Positions 52,635 through 62,583 of a DNA stretch of 64,000 bases are shown in pieces (position 1 is the stretch's first letter; each line of letters opens with the position of its first letter). The DNA comes from Texcoconibacillus texcoconensis (GTDB lineage Bacteria; Bacillota; Bacilli; Bacillales; Salisediminibacteriaceae): assembly GCF_014202575.1 (NCBI RefSeq), contig NZ_JACHHB010000010.1:1-64000 (forward strand). Direction: 5' to 3'. The notes beneath the pieces were generated by a model. That model saw nothing but the letters and a program-made list of their open reading frames with translations. It ran no database searches and was not told the DNA's origin. A program made the translations under genes and the position numbers.

Positions 52635-53035
52635 TGATAGGTGCCCTCCTCGATCACATCAACATCATCATACAAACGTGTCTTCAGCTGAGCTTCAACA
52701 TTTGTACTGCTTTCTGGGCTTACCCTAACTTCGATTTCATACAAATCGGCTTCCCCGCTAGCGCTCTCTATTTCAACCGCTGTTACGTTATCGTCACACA
52801 ATCTGTCTTCATGTAATAACGCTGTAAATTGTTCTTGGCTATTTGCTGCGCGAATCTCCTCTAAGTAATCTTGCGCAGTCAGCATCGCATCAAGACGTGC
52901 TTCATTATTGACACTGGTCTGTACACCATTTGTCATCGCAAAGCCAAAGACTCCTACAAATGTACCAATAATCGCGATAGCAATAAGTACTTCAATCAGC
53001 GTAAAAGCGCCTTCGTTTGACGATGTTTTGTTCAT
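52619..53035 (-). CDS. PilV-like minor prepilin
   Basis: First gene of the three-gene prepilin set, about 138 residues. The leader MNKTSSNEG is followed by AFTLIEVLIAIAIIGTFVGVFGF, a textbook prepilin-peptidase site (G|AFTLIE, Glu at +5). The C-terminal domain is a mixed alpha/beta stretch ending with two Cys (LCDD and TYQCTEE), likely a disulfide. The start may be either of two adjacent ATG codons (53038 or 53035); an in-frame longer form lacks a ribosome site. Confidence 0.75.
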   Translation of the reverse strand: MNKTSSNEGAFTLIEVLIAIAIIGTFVGVFGFAMTNGVQTSVNNEARLDAMLTAQDYLEEIRAANSQEQFTALLHEDRLCDDNVTAVEIESASGEADLYEIEVRVSPESSTNVEAQLKTRLYDDVDVIEEGTYQCTEE

Positions 53036-53093
53036 CATTTCCCTGCTTTCTTCGATTTTAACCATCGTGAATTTGTTTATAACTATTGTACTA

Positions 53094-53133
53094 GAAAAAA
53101 CGCCGTCTTTCTTTAAAAGAGACGACGTTTTTA
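53094..53133 (-). terminator. icmF operon terminator
   Basis: AAAACGTCGTCT pairs with AGACGGCGTTTT (one mismatch), followed by TTTTTT on the minus strand, just past the icmF stop. It separates the acyl-CoA cluster from the prepilin genes. Confidence 0.88.
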
Positions 53134-53140
53134 TGAAGGG

Positions 53141-56100
53141 TTAAATATTTCTTCGGTATTTTCCTCCAATTTCATAAAGGGCACTCGTGATTTGACCTAG
53201 GCTTGCGACGCGAACAGTATCCATCAATTCACCAAATAAATTACCGCCATTTGTCGCCACTTGTTGTAAACGTATGAGGGCTTCTTCAGCTTCACTTTGA
53301 TAGGCTTGTTGAAATGCTTTTAAACGTTCAATCTGTTCTTCTTTTTCCTCTTTTGTTGCTCGTGCCAATTCTAGATCAAACGATTCTTCATCGATTTCTT
53401 TCGGATTCAAATACGTATTCACGCCAATGATTGGTAGTTCCCCACTATGCTTTTTGGATTCATAATACATCGATTCTTCTTGAATTTTCCCTCGTTGATA
53501 TTGCGTCTCCATAGCACCGAGGACGCCCCCGCGGTCATTTATGCGTTCTAATTCCATCAAGACGGCTTCTTCAACGAGATCGGTTAATTCTTCAATAACA
53601 AATGAACCTTGGAGTGGATTTTCATTTTTCGCTAAGCCAAATTCCTTCGTAATAATCATTTGGATCGCCATCGCTCTGCGTACAGATTCTTCGGTTGGTG
53701 TCGTAACCGCTTCGTCATAGGCATTTGTATGCAAGGAATTACAATGGTCATAGATCGCTAACAACGCTTGTAAGGTTGTGCGAATATCATTGAAATCAAC
53801 TTCTTGCGCGTGCAAAGAGCGACCAGACGTTTGAATGTGGTATTTTAACTTTTGACTTCGTTCATTGGCGCCATACTTTTCTTTCATTGCAATCGCCCAA
53901 ATACGACGAGCGACACGGCCAATGACAGCGTATTCTGGGTCAAGTCCGTTGCTGAAAAAGTACGATAAGTTAGGCGCAAAGTCATCAATATCCATGCCAC
54001 GGCTTAAGTAATATTCCACGTACGTAAACCCGTTAGCGAGCGTGAAGGCAAGCTGGCTAATTGGATTCGCTCCCGCTTCTGCAATATGATAACCAGAAAT
54101 TGAGACAGAATAATAATTGCGAACGTGTTCATCAATAAAATACGCTTGAACATCCCCCATCATTCTGAGCGCAAACTCAGTCGAGAAAATGCACGTATTT
54201 TGTCCTTGATCTTCTTTTAAAATATCCGCCTGCACGGTGCCACGAACGGTTTGTAACGTGTAGGATCGAATGTCCTCGTATTCTTGTTCATTCGGTGAGC
54301 GCCCATGCTCTTCTTTAAATTTGTCAACTTGTTGATCGATGGCTGTATTAAAAAACATCGCTAAAATAATTGGTGCAGGACCGTTAATCGTCATCGATAC
54401 GGACGTCGTCGGCGCACACAAATCAAATCCTTCGTAAAGCTGTTTCATATCTTCAAGCGTACAAATGCTTACACCAGACTCACCGATTTTCCCGTAGATA
54501 TCAGGACGGTGGTCAGGGTCTTCACCGTATAATGTGACAGAATCAAATGCCGTACTTAAGCGCTTAGCTGGATCATCTTTTGACAAGTAATGAAAGCGTC
54601 GGTTCGTACGCGCAGGTGTGCCTTCACCAGCAAATTGGCGTTTTGGATCTTCACCTTTACGTTTGAACGGGAAGACACCTGCGGTAAACGGAAACGCCCC
54701 TGGTACATTTTCCTTTCTGAGCCACGTGATGATATCTCCCCAATCGTGATAATGAGGAAGAGCGATTTTGGGAATATCAAGCCCTGATAACGTCCTTGTT
54801 TTTAATTCTGTCGTGATGTCTTTTCCACGAATCGTCGTAGAAAAGGAGTCTTGGCGGTAACGTTCTTTTAAAGACGCCCAATCGGCAAGTTCTCTTTTCG
54901 TATCATCATTCAATGAATCTTCGTAAGAACGCTTTAAACCTTCTAAGTCTTGTACAGTGGCACTTCCTTGTTCATTCTCAGTCAACGCGGTCATTGCTCC
55001 ATCTAATTGATATATCTTCCTTGCCCGTTCCGCTTCTCGTTTCGTTTCTTCATGATAATGTCGGATCGTTTCTACTGTCGTTCGCAAATAATGAACCTGA
55101 TCGGCTGGGATCGCACCTTCCCGCTTTTCAAACGATTCCCCTTCGCCAAATGTTGTTTCCCACTGTTGGCCAAAACGGGTAGCTAATTGATTCATCAGTT
55201 CATAGAACAAACGGTTCGTTCCTGAATCGTGAAATTGGTTTGCCATCGTCGGAAAAACAGGCATCGTTTCAGGGGACACATCCCACTTTTCTTGACTTCG
55301 TTGCATTTGTTTTCTGACATCGCGAAGGGCATCTTCTGATCCTTTACGGTCAAATTTATTAATCGCAATCAAATCTGCAAAGTCGATCATGTCGATTTTT
55401 TCTAATTGTGATGGCGCCCCAAACTCACTTGTCATAACGTAAAGGGAGACGTCTGCTACATCGGTTACTGCGGCATCACCTTGCCCAATTCCACTCGTCT
55501 CAACGATAATCGCATCGTAGCCTGCTTTGCGCGCGATTGTAATCGCATCACCGATCCCTTGTGATATTTCTTCGCGTGATGTGCGAGTGGCGAAACTGCG
55601 CATAAATACACGCGGTGAATGAATCGCATTCATCCGTATTCGGTCACCTAGTAACGCCCCACCAGTTTTTCGTTTTGTCGGGTCGATCGATAAAATCGCG
55701 ACCGTTTTGTCTCGGTAGACATGTAAATAACGACGGATAAGTTCATCTGTTAAAGAACTTTTTCCCGCACCGCCTGTCCCTGTAATTCCAATCACCGGTG
55801 CTTTTGTGTCCGACTTTTGCTCATTTTCCCAGTCTCTTACCTGATCCACTTGTTCGCCCGTTTGCACTTGACCATATGCGTGCAGCTCTGCTGTTGTTAA
55901 CCACCGAGCGACTTTTGTAGGGGCCTCACAGGTCACATCCGTTGCCTTAGGCGGCTCGACATCTGTGACGGAAAAGTCGCATGCCTTCAACATTTCATTG
56001 ATCATACCTTGTAACCCGAGCTTGCGTCCGTCCTCTGGAGAGAAAATTTTTTCGATGCCGTAGTCATGCAGGTGTTTGATTTCTTGCGGAATAATCACCC

Positions 56101-56398
56101 CGCCACCGCCACCAAAAATGCGAATGTGTTCGGCACCTTTTTGCCTTAGTAAATCGAACAAATATTGAAAATATTCTACGTGTCCGCCTTGGTAAGAAGA
56201 AATCGCAATTCCTTGCACATCTTCCTGAATGGCTGCAGAAACGATTTCTTCAACGGAACGATTGTGTCCTAAATGAACCACTTCCGCACCACTCGCTTGT
56301 AAAACACGACGCATAATATTAATCGACGCGTCATGACCATCAAACAAACTGGATGCCGTCACAAAACGGATGTCATTTTTAGGTTGATAAGGTTTCAT
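53141..56398 (-). CDS. icmF: Fused isobutyryl-CoA mutase IcmF
   Basis: Adenosylcobalamin-dependent mutase interconverting isobutyryl-CoA and n-butyryl-CoA (some members also isovaleryl/pivalyl-CoA). Its 1085 residues contain, in order, a B12-binding domain (about 10-140; [10 protein letters not shown] with the cobalt-binding His, and [11 protein letters not shown]), a MeaI-type GTPase chaperone domain (about 195-430; [20 protein letters not shown] and [11 protein letters not shown]) and the substrate-binding mutase barrel (about 530-1085; [20 protein letters not shown] and [20 protein letters not shown]). The fusion is the hallmark of IcmF as opposed to methylmalonyl-CoA mutase. It is the last gene of the acyl-CoA cluster and lies 24 bases after tetR. 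Confidence 0.94.
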   Translation of the reverse strand: MKPYQPKNDIRFVTASSLFDGHDASINIMRRVLQASGAEVVHLGHNRSVEEIVSAAIQEDVQGIAISSYQGGHVEYFQYLFDLLRQKGAEHIRIFGGGGGVIIPQEIKHLHDYGIEKIFSPEDGRKLGLQGMINEMLKACDFSVTDVEPPKATDVTCEAPTKVARWLTTAELHAYGQVQTGEQVDQVRDWENEQKSDTKAPVIGITGTGGAGKSSLTDELIRRYLHVYRDKTVAILSIDPTKRKTGGALLGDRIRMNAIHSPRVFMRSFATRTSREEISQGIGDAITIARKAGYDAIIVETSGIGQGDAAVTDVADVSLYVMTSEFGAPSQLEKIDMIDFADLIAINKFDRKGSEDALRDVRKQMQRSQEKWDVSPETMPVFPTMANQFHDSGTNRLFYELMNQLATRFGQQWETTFGEGESFEKREGAIPADQVHYLRTTVETIRHYHEETKREAERARKIYQLDGAMTALTENEQGSATVQDLEGLKRSYEDSLNDDTKRELADWASLKERYRQDSFSTTIRGKDITTELKTRTLSGLDIPKIALPHYHDWGDIITWLRKENVPGAFPFTAGVFPFKRKGEDPKRQFAGEGTPARTNRRFHYLSKDDPAKRLSTAFDSVTLYGEDPDHRPDIYGKIGESGVSICTLEDMKQLYEGFDLCAPTTSVSMTINGPAPIILAMFFNTAIDQQVDKFKEEHGRSPNEQEYEDIRSYTLQTVRGTVQADILKEDQGQNTCIFSTEFALRMMGDVQAYFIDEHVRNYYSVSISGYHIAEAGANPISQLAFTLANGFTYVEYYLSRGMDIDDFAPNLSYFFSNGLDPEYAVIGRVARRIWAIAMKEKYGANERSQKLKYHIQTSGRSLHAQEVDFNDIRTTLQALLAIYDHCNSLHTNAYDEAVTTPTEESVRRAMAIQMIITKEFGLAKNENPLQGSFVIEELTDLVEEAVLMELERINDRGGVLGAMETQYQRGKIQEESMYYESKKHSGELPIIGVNTYLNPKEIDEESFDLELARATKEEKEEQIERLKAFQQAYQSEAEEALIRLQQVATNGGNLFGELMDTVRVASLGQITSALYEIGGKYRRNI

Positions 56399-56422
56399 AT
56401 TTGCTCCCCTTTCAATAAACGT

Positions 56423-57061
56423 TTAGAAAGGACTTTCAATATCGTGAAAACGAGCAAGCAATTGCTTTACTTGCAGTTTGACGTACTCATCAATCGTCAT
56501 TTGACTTGCTAGCGCCCAACGTCGGAAAGACCACATATGTCCTGTGACGAGAATGTTATGACACAAAAGTTCACGCTCTTTATCGCTATATATGTTTCCT
56601 GGTGTGCATTGCTCGATCTCTTGTTCAAGACGACGTTTCATTTTTAACTCTTTTTCTAATACATACGCTCTTGCTTCATCAGGTAACGACTTGCTTTCTT
56701 GATAGAGGACAAGTACTTCGTCTTGCAGTTCATCCATTAAATAGATATACGATTCAATGACTTGTCTTAAACGTTCATACCCTGTTAAGTTTTCATCTAT
56801 CGATCGCTCCCATTTATCGATGACTTCATCATAGACAGCATCACAAACGAGAAATAAAATATCTTCCTTTGAACCTATATATTCATACAACGTGCCAATA
56901 CTGAAGCCAGACTGCTTCGCAAGCGCTCGTGTCGTCGTTTTATGAAATCCATTTTCCTTAAATAATGTCACAGCGGCTTGAATCATTTCGCTTCGACGCT
57001 GTTTGATTAATTGATCATCTTTCACTAGGGAAGGGATTTGCTTTTTATCCACTTCTTTCAC
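56423..57061 (-). CDS. TetR/AcrR-family regulator of the acyl-CoA cluster
   Basis: DNA-binding repressor of 212 residues. The helix-turn-helix lies at about 25-65: AAVTLFKENGFHKTTTRALAKQSGFSIGTLYEY. A helical ligand domain follows with the TetR_C-like element LCHNILVTGHMWSFRRWAL. The ligand is probably an acyl-CoA (inference from context). The GTG start overlaps meaB by four bases, so the regulator is co-translated with its likely targets. A candidate operator sits upstream of the thiolase gene. Confidence 0.9.
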   Translation of the reverse strand: MKEVDKKQIPSLVKDDQLIKQRRSEMIQAAVTLFKENGFHKTTTRALAKQSGFSIGTLYEYIGSKEDILFLVCDAVYDEVIDKWERSIDENLTGYERLRQVIESYIYLMDELQDEVLVLYQESKSLPDEARAYVLEKELKMKRRLEQEIEQCTPGNIYSDKERELLCHNILVTGHMWSFRRWALASQMTIDEYVKLQVKQLLARFHDIESPF

Positions 57062-58014
57062 TCCTCTGCTTGTTGTTCTATACGTTCACACCACTCGTGA
57101 AACAAATTTTCCGCAGCTTGAGAAGGAGCTAATTGGCGGTCACGCACTTTTGTTAACTGTTGATTTTTGTAGTCCGCCATTTCTTCCAATTTGCTCATCA
57201 CCATTGATTGAAAGCGGCGAATCACAATGGTCTCAACTTGGCTGAGCCTTCGCTCTGTATGTTCACTACTTGAATGTAAAAACTCACGATGGTGCAAAAT
57301 TGCTGAATAAAGCTTTTCCATCCCCTCTCCTGTCGTTGCAACCGTCTCATGAGTTGGAGGGCGCCAATCGGCATCGTGATACGTCAAATCTAATAAGTAT
57401 GAGAGTTCGTTCTGCAATTGTGAAACACCTGGTAAATCTGCTTTATTAATCGCAAAAACATCGGAAATTTCCATAATTCCAGCTTTAAAGGCTTGAATGA
57501 CGTCTCCGCCTGATGGATAAAGAACAAGCGTCACTGTATCTGCTGTTTTGACGATATCTAGTTCCGCTTGACCGACCCCGACAGTCTCTACAAATATGAC
57601 ATCAAAACCGTAGGCTTCCATGACGATGAGTACATCTTGGCAAGCTTCCGAGAGTCCGCCGAGGCTTCCACGTGTCCCCATGCTGCGGAAGAAAACTTTG
57701 GTGTCTCCTTCATGGCGGTTCATTCGTACGCGGTCTCCGAGTAAAGCGCCTCCACTAAACGGACTTGTTGGGTCAACAGCAAGAACAGCAACGGTCTCAT
57801 CTTTTTTTCGTGAAACGTTGACCAGTTCACTTACGAGAGAGCTTTTCCCTGCACCTGGCGACCCTGTGATGCCCACTAGATGGCTCTTACCACTATAAGG
57901 GAACAGCTCAGCTAGCAACTGGTCTTTTTGCTCATGTTCATCTTCAATCCATGTAATCGCCCGTGCGAGGGCTCGCTGGTCTCCTGCTAGAATGCGCCGG
58001 CTTAGCTCAAGCAT
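57058..58014 (-). CDS. meaB: MeaB/ArgK-type GTPase (B12 mutase chaperone)
   Basis: P-loop GTPase of 318 residues that protects or loads cobalamin-dependent acyl-CoA mutases. Motifs are VGITGSPGAGKSSLVSELVN (Walker A), [56 protein letters not shown] and NKADLPG (base specificity). IcmF already has its own fused G domain, so a separate MeaB is either a second chaperone or serves another mutase elsewhere. Operon position: after the acyl-CoA dehydrogenases, before tetR. Confidence 0.92.
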   Translation of the reverse strand: MLELSRRILAGDQRALARAITWIEDEHEQKDQLLAELFPYSGKSHLVGITGSPGAGKSSLVSELVNVSRKKDETVAVLAVDPTSPFSGGALLGDRVRMNRHEGDTKVFFRSMGTRGSLGGLSEACQDVLIVMEAYGFDVIFVETVGVGQAELDIVKTADTVTLVLYPSGGDVIQAFKAGIMEISDVFAINKADLPGVSQLQNELSYLLDLTYHDADWRPPTHETVATTGEGMEKLYSAILHHREFLHSSSEHTERRLSQVETIVIRRFQSMVMSKLEEMADYKNQQLTKVRDRQLAPSQAAENLFHEWCERIEQQAEE

Positions 58015-58048
58015 GTAGCTGCCCCCTCTCCTCGATTAAGAATATGTT

Positions 58049-59191
58049 CTACTCACTCAACAGCATTTTTGAGATAACAAGCCTTTGAATCTCATTTGTC
58101 CCTTCATAGATTTGCGTTATTTTTGCATCGCGCATGTAACGTTCTACAGGATAATCTTTCGTATAACCATAGCCACCAAAGACTTGCACGGCCTCCGTCG
58201 TTACTTCCATTGCCGAGTCACCTGCGAAAAGCTTCGACATGGCTGATTCTTTACCATATGGTAGTTGCTGGCTTTCTTTCCACGCTGCTTGATATGTGAG
58301 TAACCTTGACGCCTCAACTTTCGTCGCCATATCTGCAAGCTTAAAACTAACCCCCTGTTGTTTAGCGATCGGCTTTCCGAACTGCACGCGTTCTTTTGCA
58401 TAGTCAGTTGCTGCATCTAATGCGCCTTGCGCAATACCAAGCGCTTGGGCAGCGATGCCGTTCCTTCCACCATCGAGCGTTTTCATCGCAATCTTAAAAC
58501 CTTCCCCTTCTTTTCCAAGCAAGTTTTCCTTTGGAACACGGCACTGATCAAAGATGATCTCTACAGTTGGTGAAGAGCGAATACCGAGCTTGCTTTCCTT
58601 TTTGCCAAATGAGAAACCAGGCGTACCTTTTTCAACGATAAATGCACTGCAGCCTTTATGTCCTTCCTCAGGTTCTGTCATCGCAAAAACGACATAGATT
58701 TCTGCTTCCCCACCATTTGTAATGAAAACCTTCGATCCGTCTAGAATGTACTCGTCGCCATCACGAACCGCTGTCGTTTTCATGTTTGCCGCATCACTTC
58801 CGGACCCTGGTTCAGTTAAACCGTATGCGCCCATCTTTGTTCCTTCTGCGAGCGGTCGCAAATACTTTTGCTTTTGGTCTTCATTTCCGTACATATAGAT
58901 TGGCCAACTGGCAAGGGAAATGTGGGCAGACAGTGTCACGCCTGTAGAAGCGCAGACGCGCGATAGTTCCTCGACGCTAATGACGTAGCTGACGTAGTCA
59001 GCACCGATGCCTCCGTACTCTTCCGGCCAGGGGATCCCTGTCAAACCTAATTCCGCCATCATACGAAAGAGATTGCGATCAAAACGCTCTTCTTCATCAC
59101 GTTCAGCTGCGGTCGGACCAACTTCGTTTTCCGCGAATTCTCGAACCATCTTACGAATCATTTCTTGTTCATCCGATAGAAGAAAATCCAT
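58049..59191 (-). CDS. Acyl-CoA dehydrogenase 1
   Basis: FAD-dependent acyl-CoA dehydrogenase of 380 residues, catalysing the first oxidation of beta-oxidation. Motifs are [63 protein letters not shown] and the C-terminal [34 protein letters not shown] with the catalytic Glu of short-chain enzymes. GGGGGAG precedes the start. About half identical by eye to the next gene, so a duplication is likely. Chain-length preference cannot be read. Confidence 0.95.
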   Translation of the reverse strand: MDFLLSDEQEMIRKMVREFAENEVGPTAAERDEEERFDRNLFRMMAELGLTGIPWPEEYGGIGADYVSYVISVEELSRVCASTGVTLSAHISLASWPIYMYGNEDQKQKYLRPLAEGTKMGAYGLTEPGSGSDAANMKTTAVRDGDEYILDGSKVFITNGGEAEIYVVFAMTEPEEGHKGCSAFIVEKGTPGFSFGKKESKLGIRSSPTVEIIFDQCRVPKENLLGKEGEGFKIAMKTLDGGRNGIAAQALGIAQGALDAATDYAKERVQFGKPIAKQQGVSFKLADMATKVEASRLLTYQAAWKESQQLPYGKESAMSKLFAGDSAMEVTTEAVQVFGGYGYTKDYPVERYMRDAKITQIYEGTNEIQRLVISKMLLSE

Positions 59192-59214
59192 TCCCTCTCC
59201 CCCTCATTTCGTTT

Positions 59215-60354
59215 CTAATTAGCAAGCAACGCTTTACCGATCACGTGCTTTTGGATTTCACTCGTTCCTTCGTAGATCTCACAAACTTTAGCGTCACGGA
59301 AAAATCGCTCGACTGGGACATCGGTTGTATAGCCATATCCACCAAACAGTTGCACAGCTTCCGTCGTCACTTTCATAGCTGTTTTTGAGGCAAATAACTT
59401 CGCCATCGACGCTTGTTTTCGCGAAGGCAACCCTTTGTCATAAAGGTTTGCTGCACGGTAGGTGAGAAGTTTTGCTGCTTCTATGTTGGTCGCCATATCT
59501 GCAAGTTTAAAAGCGACCCCTTGCTGTTTTGCGGGCTGACCGAATTGTTTTCGCTCCTGAACATACGACTTCGCTTCTTCTAACGCCGCTTCCGCTATAC
59601 CGAGAGCTTGGGCTGCAATGCCAATGCGACCTGCATTTAAATTGGCCATCGCAATGGCTAAACCATCCCCTTCATTGCCAAGAAGTTGCCTCTCAGGGAC
59701 AGACGCATCTTCAAATGTAAGCGAAGTCGTATTCGACCCTTTTAAGCCCATTTTCTTCTCTTTTTTCCCAACCATGAATCCTGGGGTATCCTTTTCAACG
59801 ATAAAAGCGCTAATATTTGACTTTGAACCTAGCTGACCCGTGCGTGCAAACACAATGTACGTATCCGCCTCTCCCCCGTTTGTAATAAACACCTTTGAAC
59901 CATTTAAAATATATTCATTTCCCTTTTTAACAGCTGTCGTTTTTAATGCAGCAGCATCGCTTCCTGCACCTGGTTCTGTTAAGGCAAATGCACCGAGGTA
60001 CTCTCCGCGAGCTAATTTTGGTACGTAGTGTCTTTTCTGCTGTTCTGTGCCAAATGTGTAGATTGGTTTTGTACCGACAGATGTATGGACCGACAAAATA
60101 ACACCGACTGCAGCACTCACTTTTGACATTTCATGAATTGCTAAAATATAAGAAGTAAAGTCCATTCCTGAACCACTGTACCGTTCAGGGAGTGGAACGC
60201 CCATTAATCCGATTTCCCCCATTTTTTTAATAAGGTGACGCGGGAACTGATCTGTTGCTTCCATATTGGGTACTTCTCGAGCAACTTCGTTTTGTGCAAA
60301 TGTACGAACCATATGACGCATCATTTCTTGCTCATTTGTCGATTGTAAGTTCAT
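59215..60354 (-). CDS. Acyl-CoA dehydrogenase 2
   Basis: Paralogue of the neighbouring gene, about 379 residues. The ATG at 60354 is preferred because GGAGG lies 7 bases upstream; a GTG two codons earlier is too close. Motifs are [38 protein letters not shown] and QLFGGYGYTTDVPVERFFRDAKVCEIYEGTSEIQ, including the catalytic Glu. One of the pair may act on short branched chains (isobutyryl/2-methylbutyryl-CoA), consistent with IcmF downstream (inference). Confidence 0.95.
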   Translation of the reverse strand: MNLQSTNEQEMMRHMVRTFAQNEVAREVPNMEATDQFPRHLIKKMGEIGLMGVPLPERYSGSGMDFTSYILAIHEMSKVSAAVGVILSVHTSVGTKPIYTFGTEQQKRHYVPKLARGEYLGAFALTEPGAGSDAAALKTTAVKKGNEYILNGSKVFITNGGEADTYIVFARTGQLGSKSNISAFIVEKDTPGFMVGKKEKKMGLKGSNTTSLTFEDASVPERQLLGNEGDGLAIAMANLNAGRIGIAAQALGIAEAALEEAKSYVQERKQFGQPAKQQGVAFKLADMATNIEAAKLLTYRAANLYDKGLPSRKQASMAKLFASKTAMKVTTEAVQLFGGYGYTTDVPVERFFRDAKVCEIYEGTSEIQKHVIGKALLAN

Positions 60355-60379
60355 TTGCACACCTCCTTCTCAATGCAAA

Positions 60380-61234
60380 TCACCTTTCATATACATAAAA
60401 TCCACGACCTGTTTTTCGGCCAAGCCAACCTGCTTTTACATATTTTCTAAGTAGCGGACACGGGCGGTATTTATCATCACCGAAACCTTCGTGAAGGGTT
60501 TCCATAATATATAAACACGTATCAAGACCGATAAAATCCGCTAGCGTCAGCGGGCCCATCGGATGGTTCATACCGAGATTCATGACTTGATCGACATCTT
60601 GAGGCGAAGCGACACCTTCATAAACAGTAAAAATCGCCTCGTTAATCATCGGCATAAGAATTCGATTTGATACAAAACCTGGGAAGTCACTTACGTCAAC
60701 GAATACTTTTTGGAGAGCCTTAGCCATTTCTTCGACCTTTTCGTAGACTTCTTCTGAAGTGGCAAGCCCACGGATAATTTCTACGAGTTTCATGACGGGG
60801 ACGGGGTTCATAAAGTGCATACCTATCACTTGATGCGGTCGCTTCGTTTCTGCAGCAATTTCTGTGATGGGTAACGATGATGTATTTGTGGCTAATATTG
60901 TTTCCGGAGGGGCAAATTCATCAAGTTGCTGAAATAATGTTTTTTTCACTTCCATATTTTCGACGACAGCTTCAATCACGATATCAGCTTCTTCTGCTCG
61001 TTGCAGCTTTGTCGTTGTTTCAATCCGCGCATTGATTCGCTCTACTTCATCGGCAGCGATACGCCCTTTATCGATTTGGCGTTTTAATTGTTTGTTAATT
61101 GCTTCACTACCTTTTTGAACATACCGTTCGTTAATATCGTGCAGTATGACTTGATAACCATTCGTTGCACAAACTTGCGCGATCCCTGATCCCATTTGTC
61201 CTGCGCCAATGACCATCACGCGTTGAATGTCCAT
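60380..61234 (-). CDS. hbd: 3-hydroxybutyryl-CoA dehydrogenase
   Basis: NAD-dependent dehydrogenase of 284 residues from the ATG at 61234 ([19 protein letters not shown], preceded by AAGGAGGA); a longer in-frame form extends into thl without support. The dinucleotide fold is [14 protein letters not shown], followed by [38 protein letters not shown] (catalytic His) and [18 protein letters not shown]. The C-terminal substrate domain includes [17 protein letters not shown]. Confidence 0.96.
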   Translation of the reverse strand: MDIQRVMVIGAGQMGSGIAQVCATNGYQVILHDINERYVQKGSEAINKQLKRQIDKGRIAADEVERINARIETTTKLQRAEEADIVIEAVVENMEVKKTLFQQLDEFAPPETILATNTSSLPITEIAAETKRPHQVIGMHFMNPVPVMKLVEIIRGLATSEEVYEKVEEMAKALQKVFVDVSDFPGFVSNRILMPMINEAIFTVYEGVASPQDVDQVMNLGMNHPMGPLTLADFIGLDTCLYIMETLHEGFGDDKYRPCPLLRKYVKAGWLGRKTGRGFYVYER

Positions 61235-61259
61235 GTTATTCCTCCTTCGTTTATGTCGT

Positions 61260-62435
61260 TTAGACACGAACCATTACAGCATCTCCTTGACCACCACCGC
61301 TACAAATTGCGGCAACACCTATTCCTCCACCACGACGGCGAAGCTCGTAAATGAGTGTTAAAATGATTCGCGCACCACTTGCACCGATTGGGTGACCTAA
61401 GGCGATGGCTCCGCCATTGACATTTATTTTCTCCTCATTTAGCTCTGCAATGTCACTGCTAGCTAATACGACAGCTGAAAATGCTTCGTTTATTTCAAAA
61501 AGGTCAACGTCATCTGCAGTCATGTTCGTTTGTTTTAATAGTTTGTTGATAACAAGCCCTGGTGTTTTCGGAAAGTTTTCTGGTTCAACGGCTACTTGAC
61601 TATGAGCGACAACTTCCGCTAACGGTTGCCACCCCTTGGCTGTCGCATGTTCGTCGCTTGTCAGCAACATGGCCGCTGCACCGTCATTGACCGCCGGCGC
61701 GTTTCCTGCCGTAATCGTACCGTCAGAGGCAAACACTGGTTTTAAGGTGGATAATTTCTCAATATTCGTATCTGCGCGCGGGCCTTCGTCTTCACGAATG
61801 ACCAGTGGATCTCCTTTTCTTTGCGGCACTTCAACAGGGGCGATCTCCTCTGCGAAATTCCCTTCAGCGATTGCACGAACAGCTCGTTCGTGACTACGGT
61901 ACGCCCACTCATCTTGACGTTCTCTTGTAAGACGATATTCACGTGCCACGTCATTTCCGTATTTCCCCATGTGAGCGCCTGTAAATGAGCAGGTTAACCC
62001 ATCATGAACCATTAAATCGTGAAAAGGCTGCTCTCCCATGCGAAAGCCAAACCGTGCCCCTTTCACGAAAAAAGGCGCATGACTCATCGATTCGATCCCA
62101 CCTGCCACGACAACAGAAGCCTCATCTGCTTGCAGCAACATGTGACCAAGTGTCACACTTCTCATGCCAGATGCACATACTTTGTTTATCGTCTCTGATT
62201 CAACGTGCCAAGGGATACCTGCTTCATGCATCGCTTGCCGTGACGGTAATTGCCCTTGACCTCCTTGTAATACCGAGCCGATGAGTACGTGACTAATGTC
62301 ATCACTTTTCACGCCACCCCGATTCAACGTTTCCCGGATCGCTTTCCCCCCTAAATCAGCAACCGAAAATGAAGATAACTTCCCACCTAACTTCGCAAAA
62401 GGGGTTCTGGCGCCACTGACAACCACTGTTTTCAA
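61260..62435 (-). CDS. Acetyl-CoA acetyltransferase (thiolase)
   Basis: Thiolase of 391 residues, cleaving or forming acetoacetyl-CoA. Active-site motifs are [19 protein letters not shown] (nucleophilic Cys, about residue 88), [32 protein letters not shown] (His) and [12 protein letters not shown] (second Cys). The start is a TTG behind AAGGAGAGGG. It is the first gene of the thl-hbd-acd-acd-meaB-tetR-icmF operon; a palindromic operator lies 38-53 bases upstream. Confidence 0.95.
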   Translation of the reverse strand: MKTVVVSGARTPFAKLGGKLSSFSVADLGGKAIRETLNRGGVKSDDISHVLIGSVLQGGQGQLPSRQAMHEAGIPWHVESETINKVCASGMRSVTLGHMLLQADEASVVVAGGIESMSHAPFFVKGARFGFRMGEQPFHDLMVHDGLTCSFTGAHMGKYGNDVAREYRLTRERQDEWAYRSHERAVRAIAEGNFAEEIAPVEVPQRKGDPLVIREDEGPRADTNIEKLSTLKPVFASDGTITAGNAPAVNDGAAAMLLTSDEHATAKGWQPLAEVVAHSQVAVEPENFPKTPGLVINKLLKQTNMTADDVDLFEINEAFSAVVLASSDIAELNEEKINVNGGAIALGHPIGASGARIILTLIYELRRRGGGIGVAAICSGGGQGDAVMVRV

Positions 62436-62472
62436 ACCAACCCTCTCCTTTCACTTAAAACAAAACCTGTAC

Positions 62473-62488
62473 GATTGAGCGTTCAATC
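62473..62488. promoter_or_regulatory. Candidate TetR-family operator upstream of the thiolase gene
   Basis: GATTGAGCGTTCAATC has perfect arms GATTGA/TCAATC and resembles the FadR/TetR-type sites of Bacillus fatty-acid degradation (TGAATGA-N4-TCATTCA). It is the only such palindrome I saw in the cluster and precedes the operon that encodes the TetR protein. Another small palindrome, GTTAGGcatCCTAAC, lies at about 62514-62530. Confidence 0.45.
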
Positions 62489-62583
62489 AGAGGATTTGAA
62501 AATCAATTTCAACAGTTAGGATGCCTAACGTTCTTGCTAGACACCCTAGTTTTCTAACTCTTCAACCTTTACAGTTTCATTCC

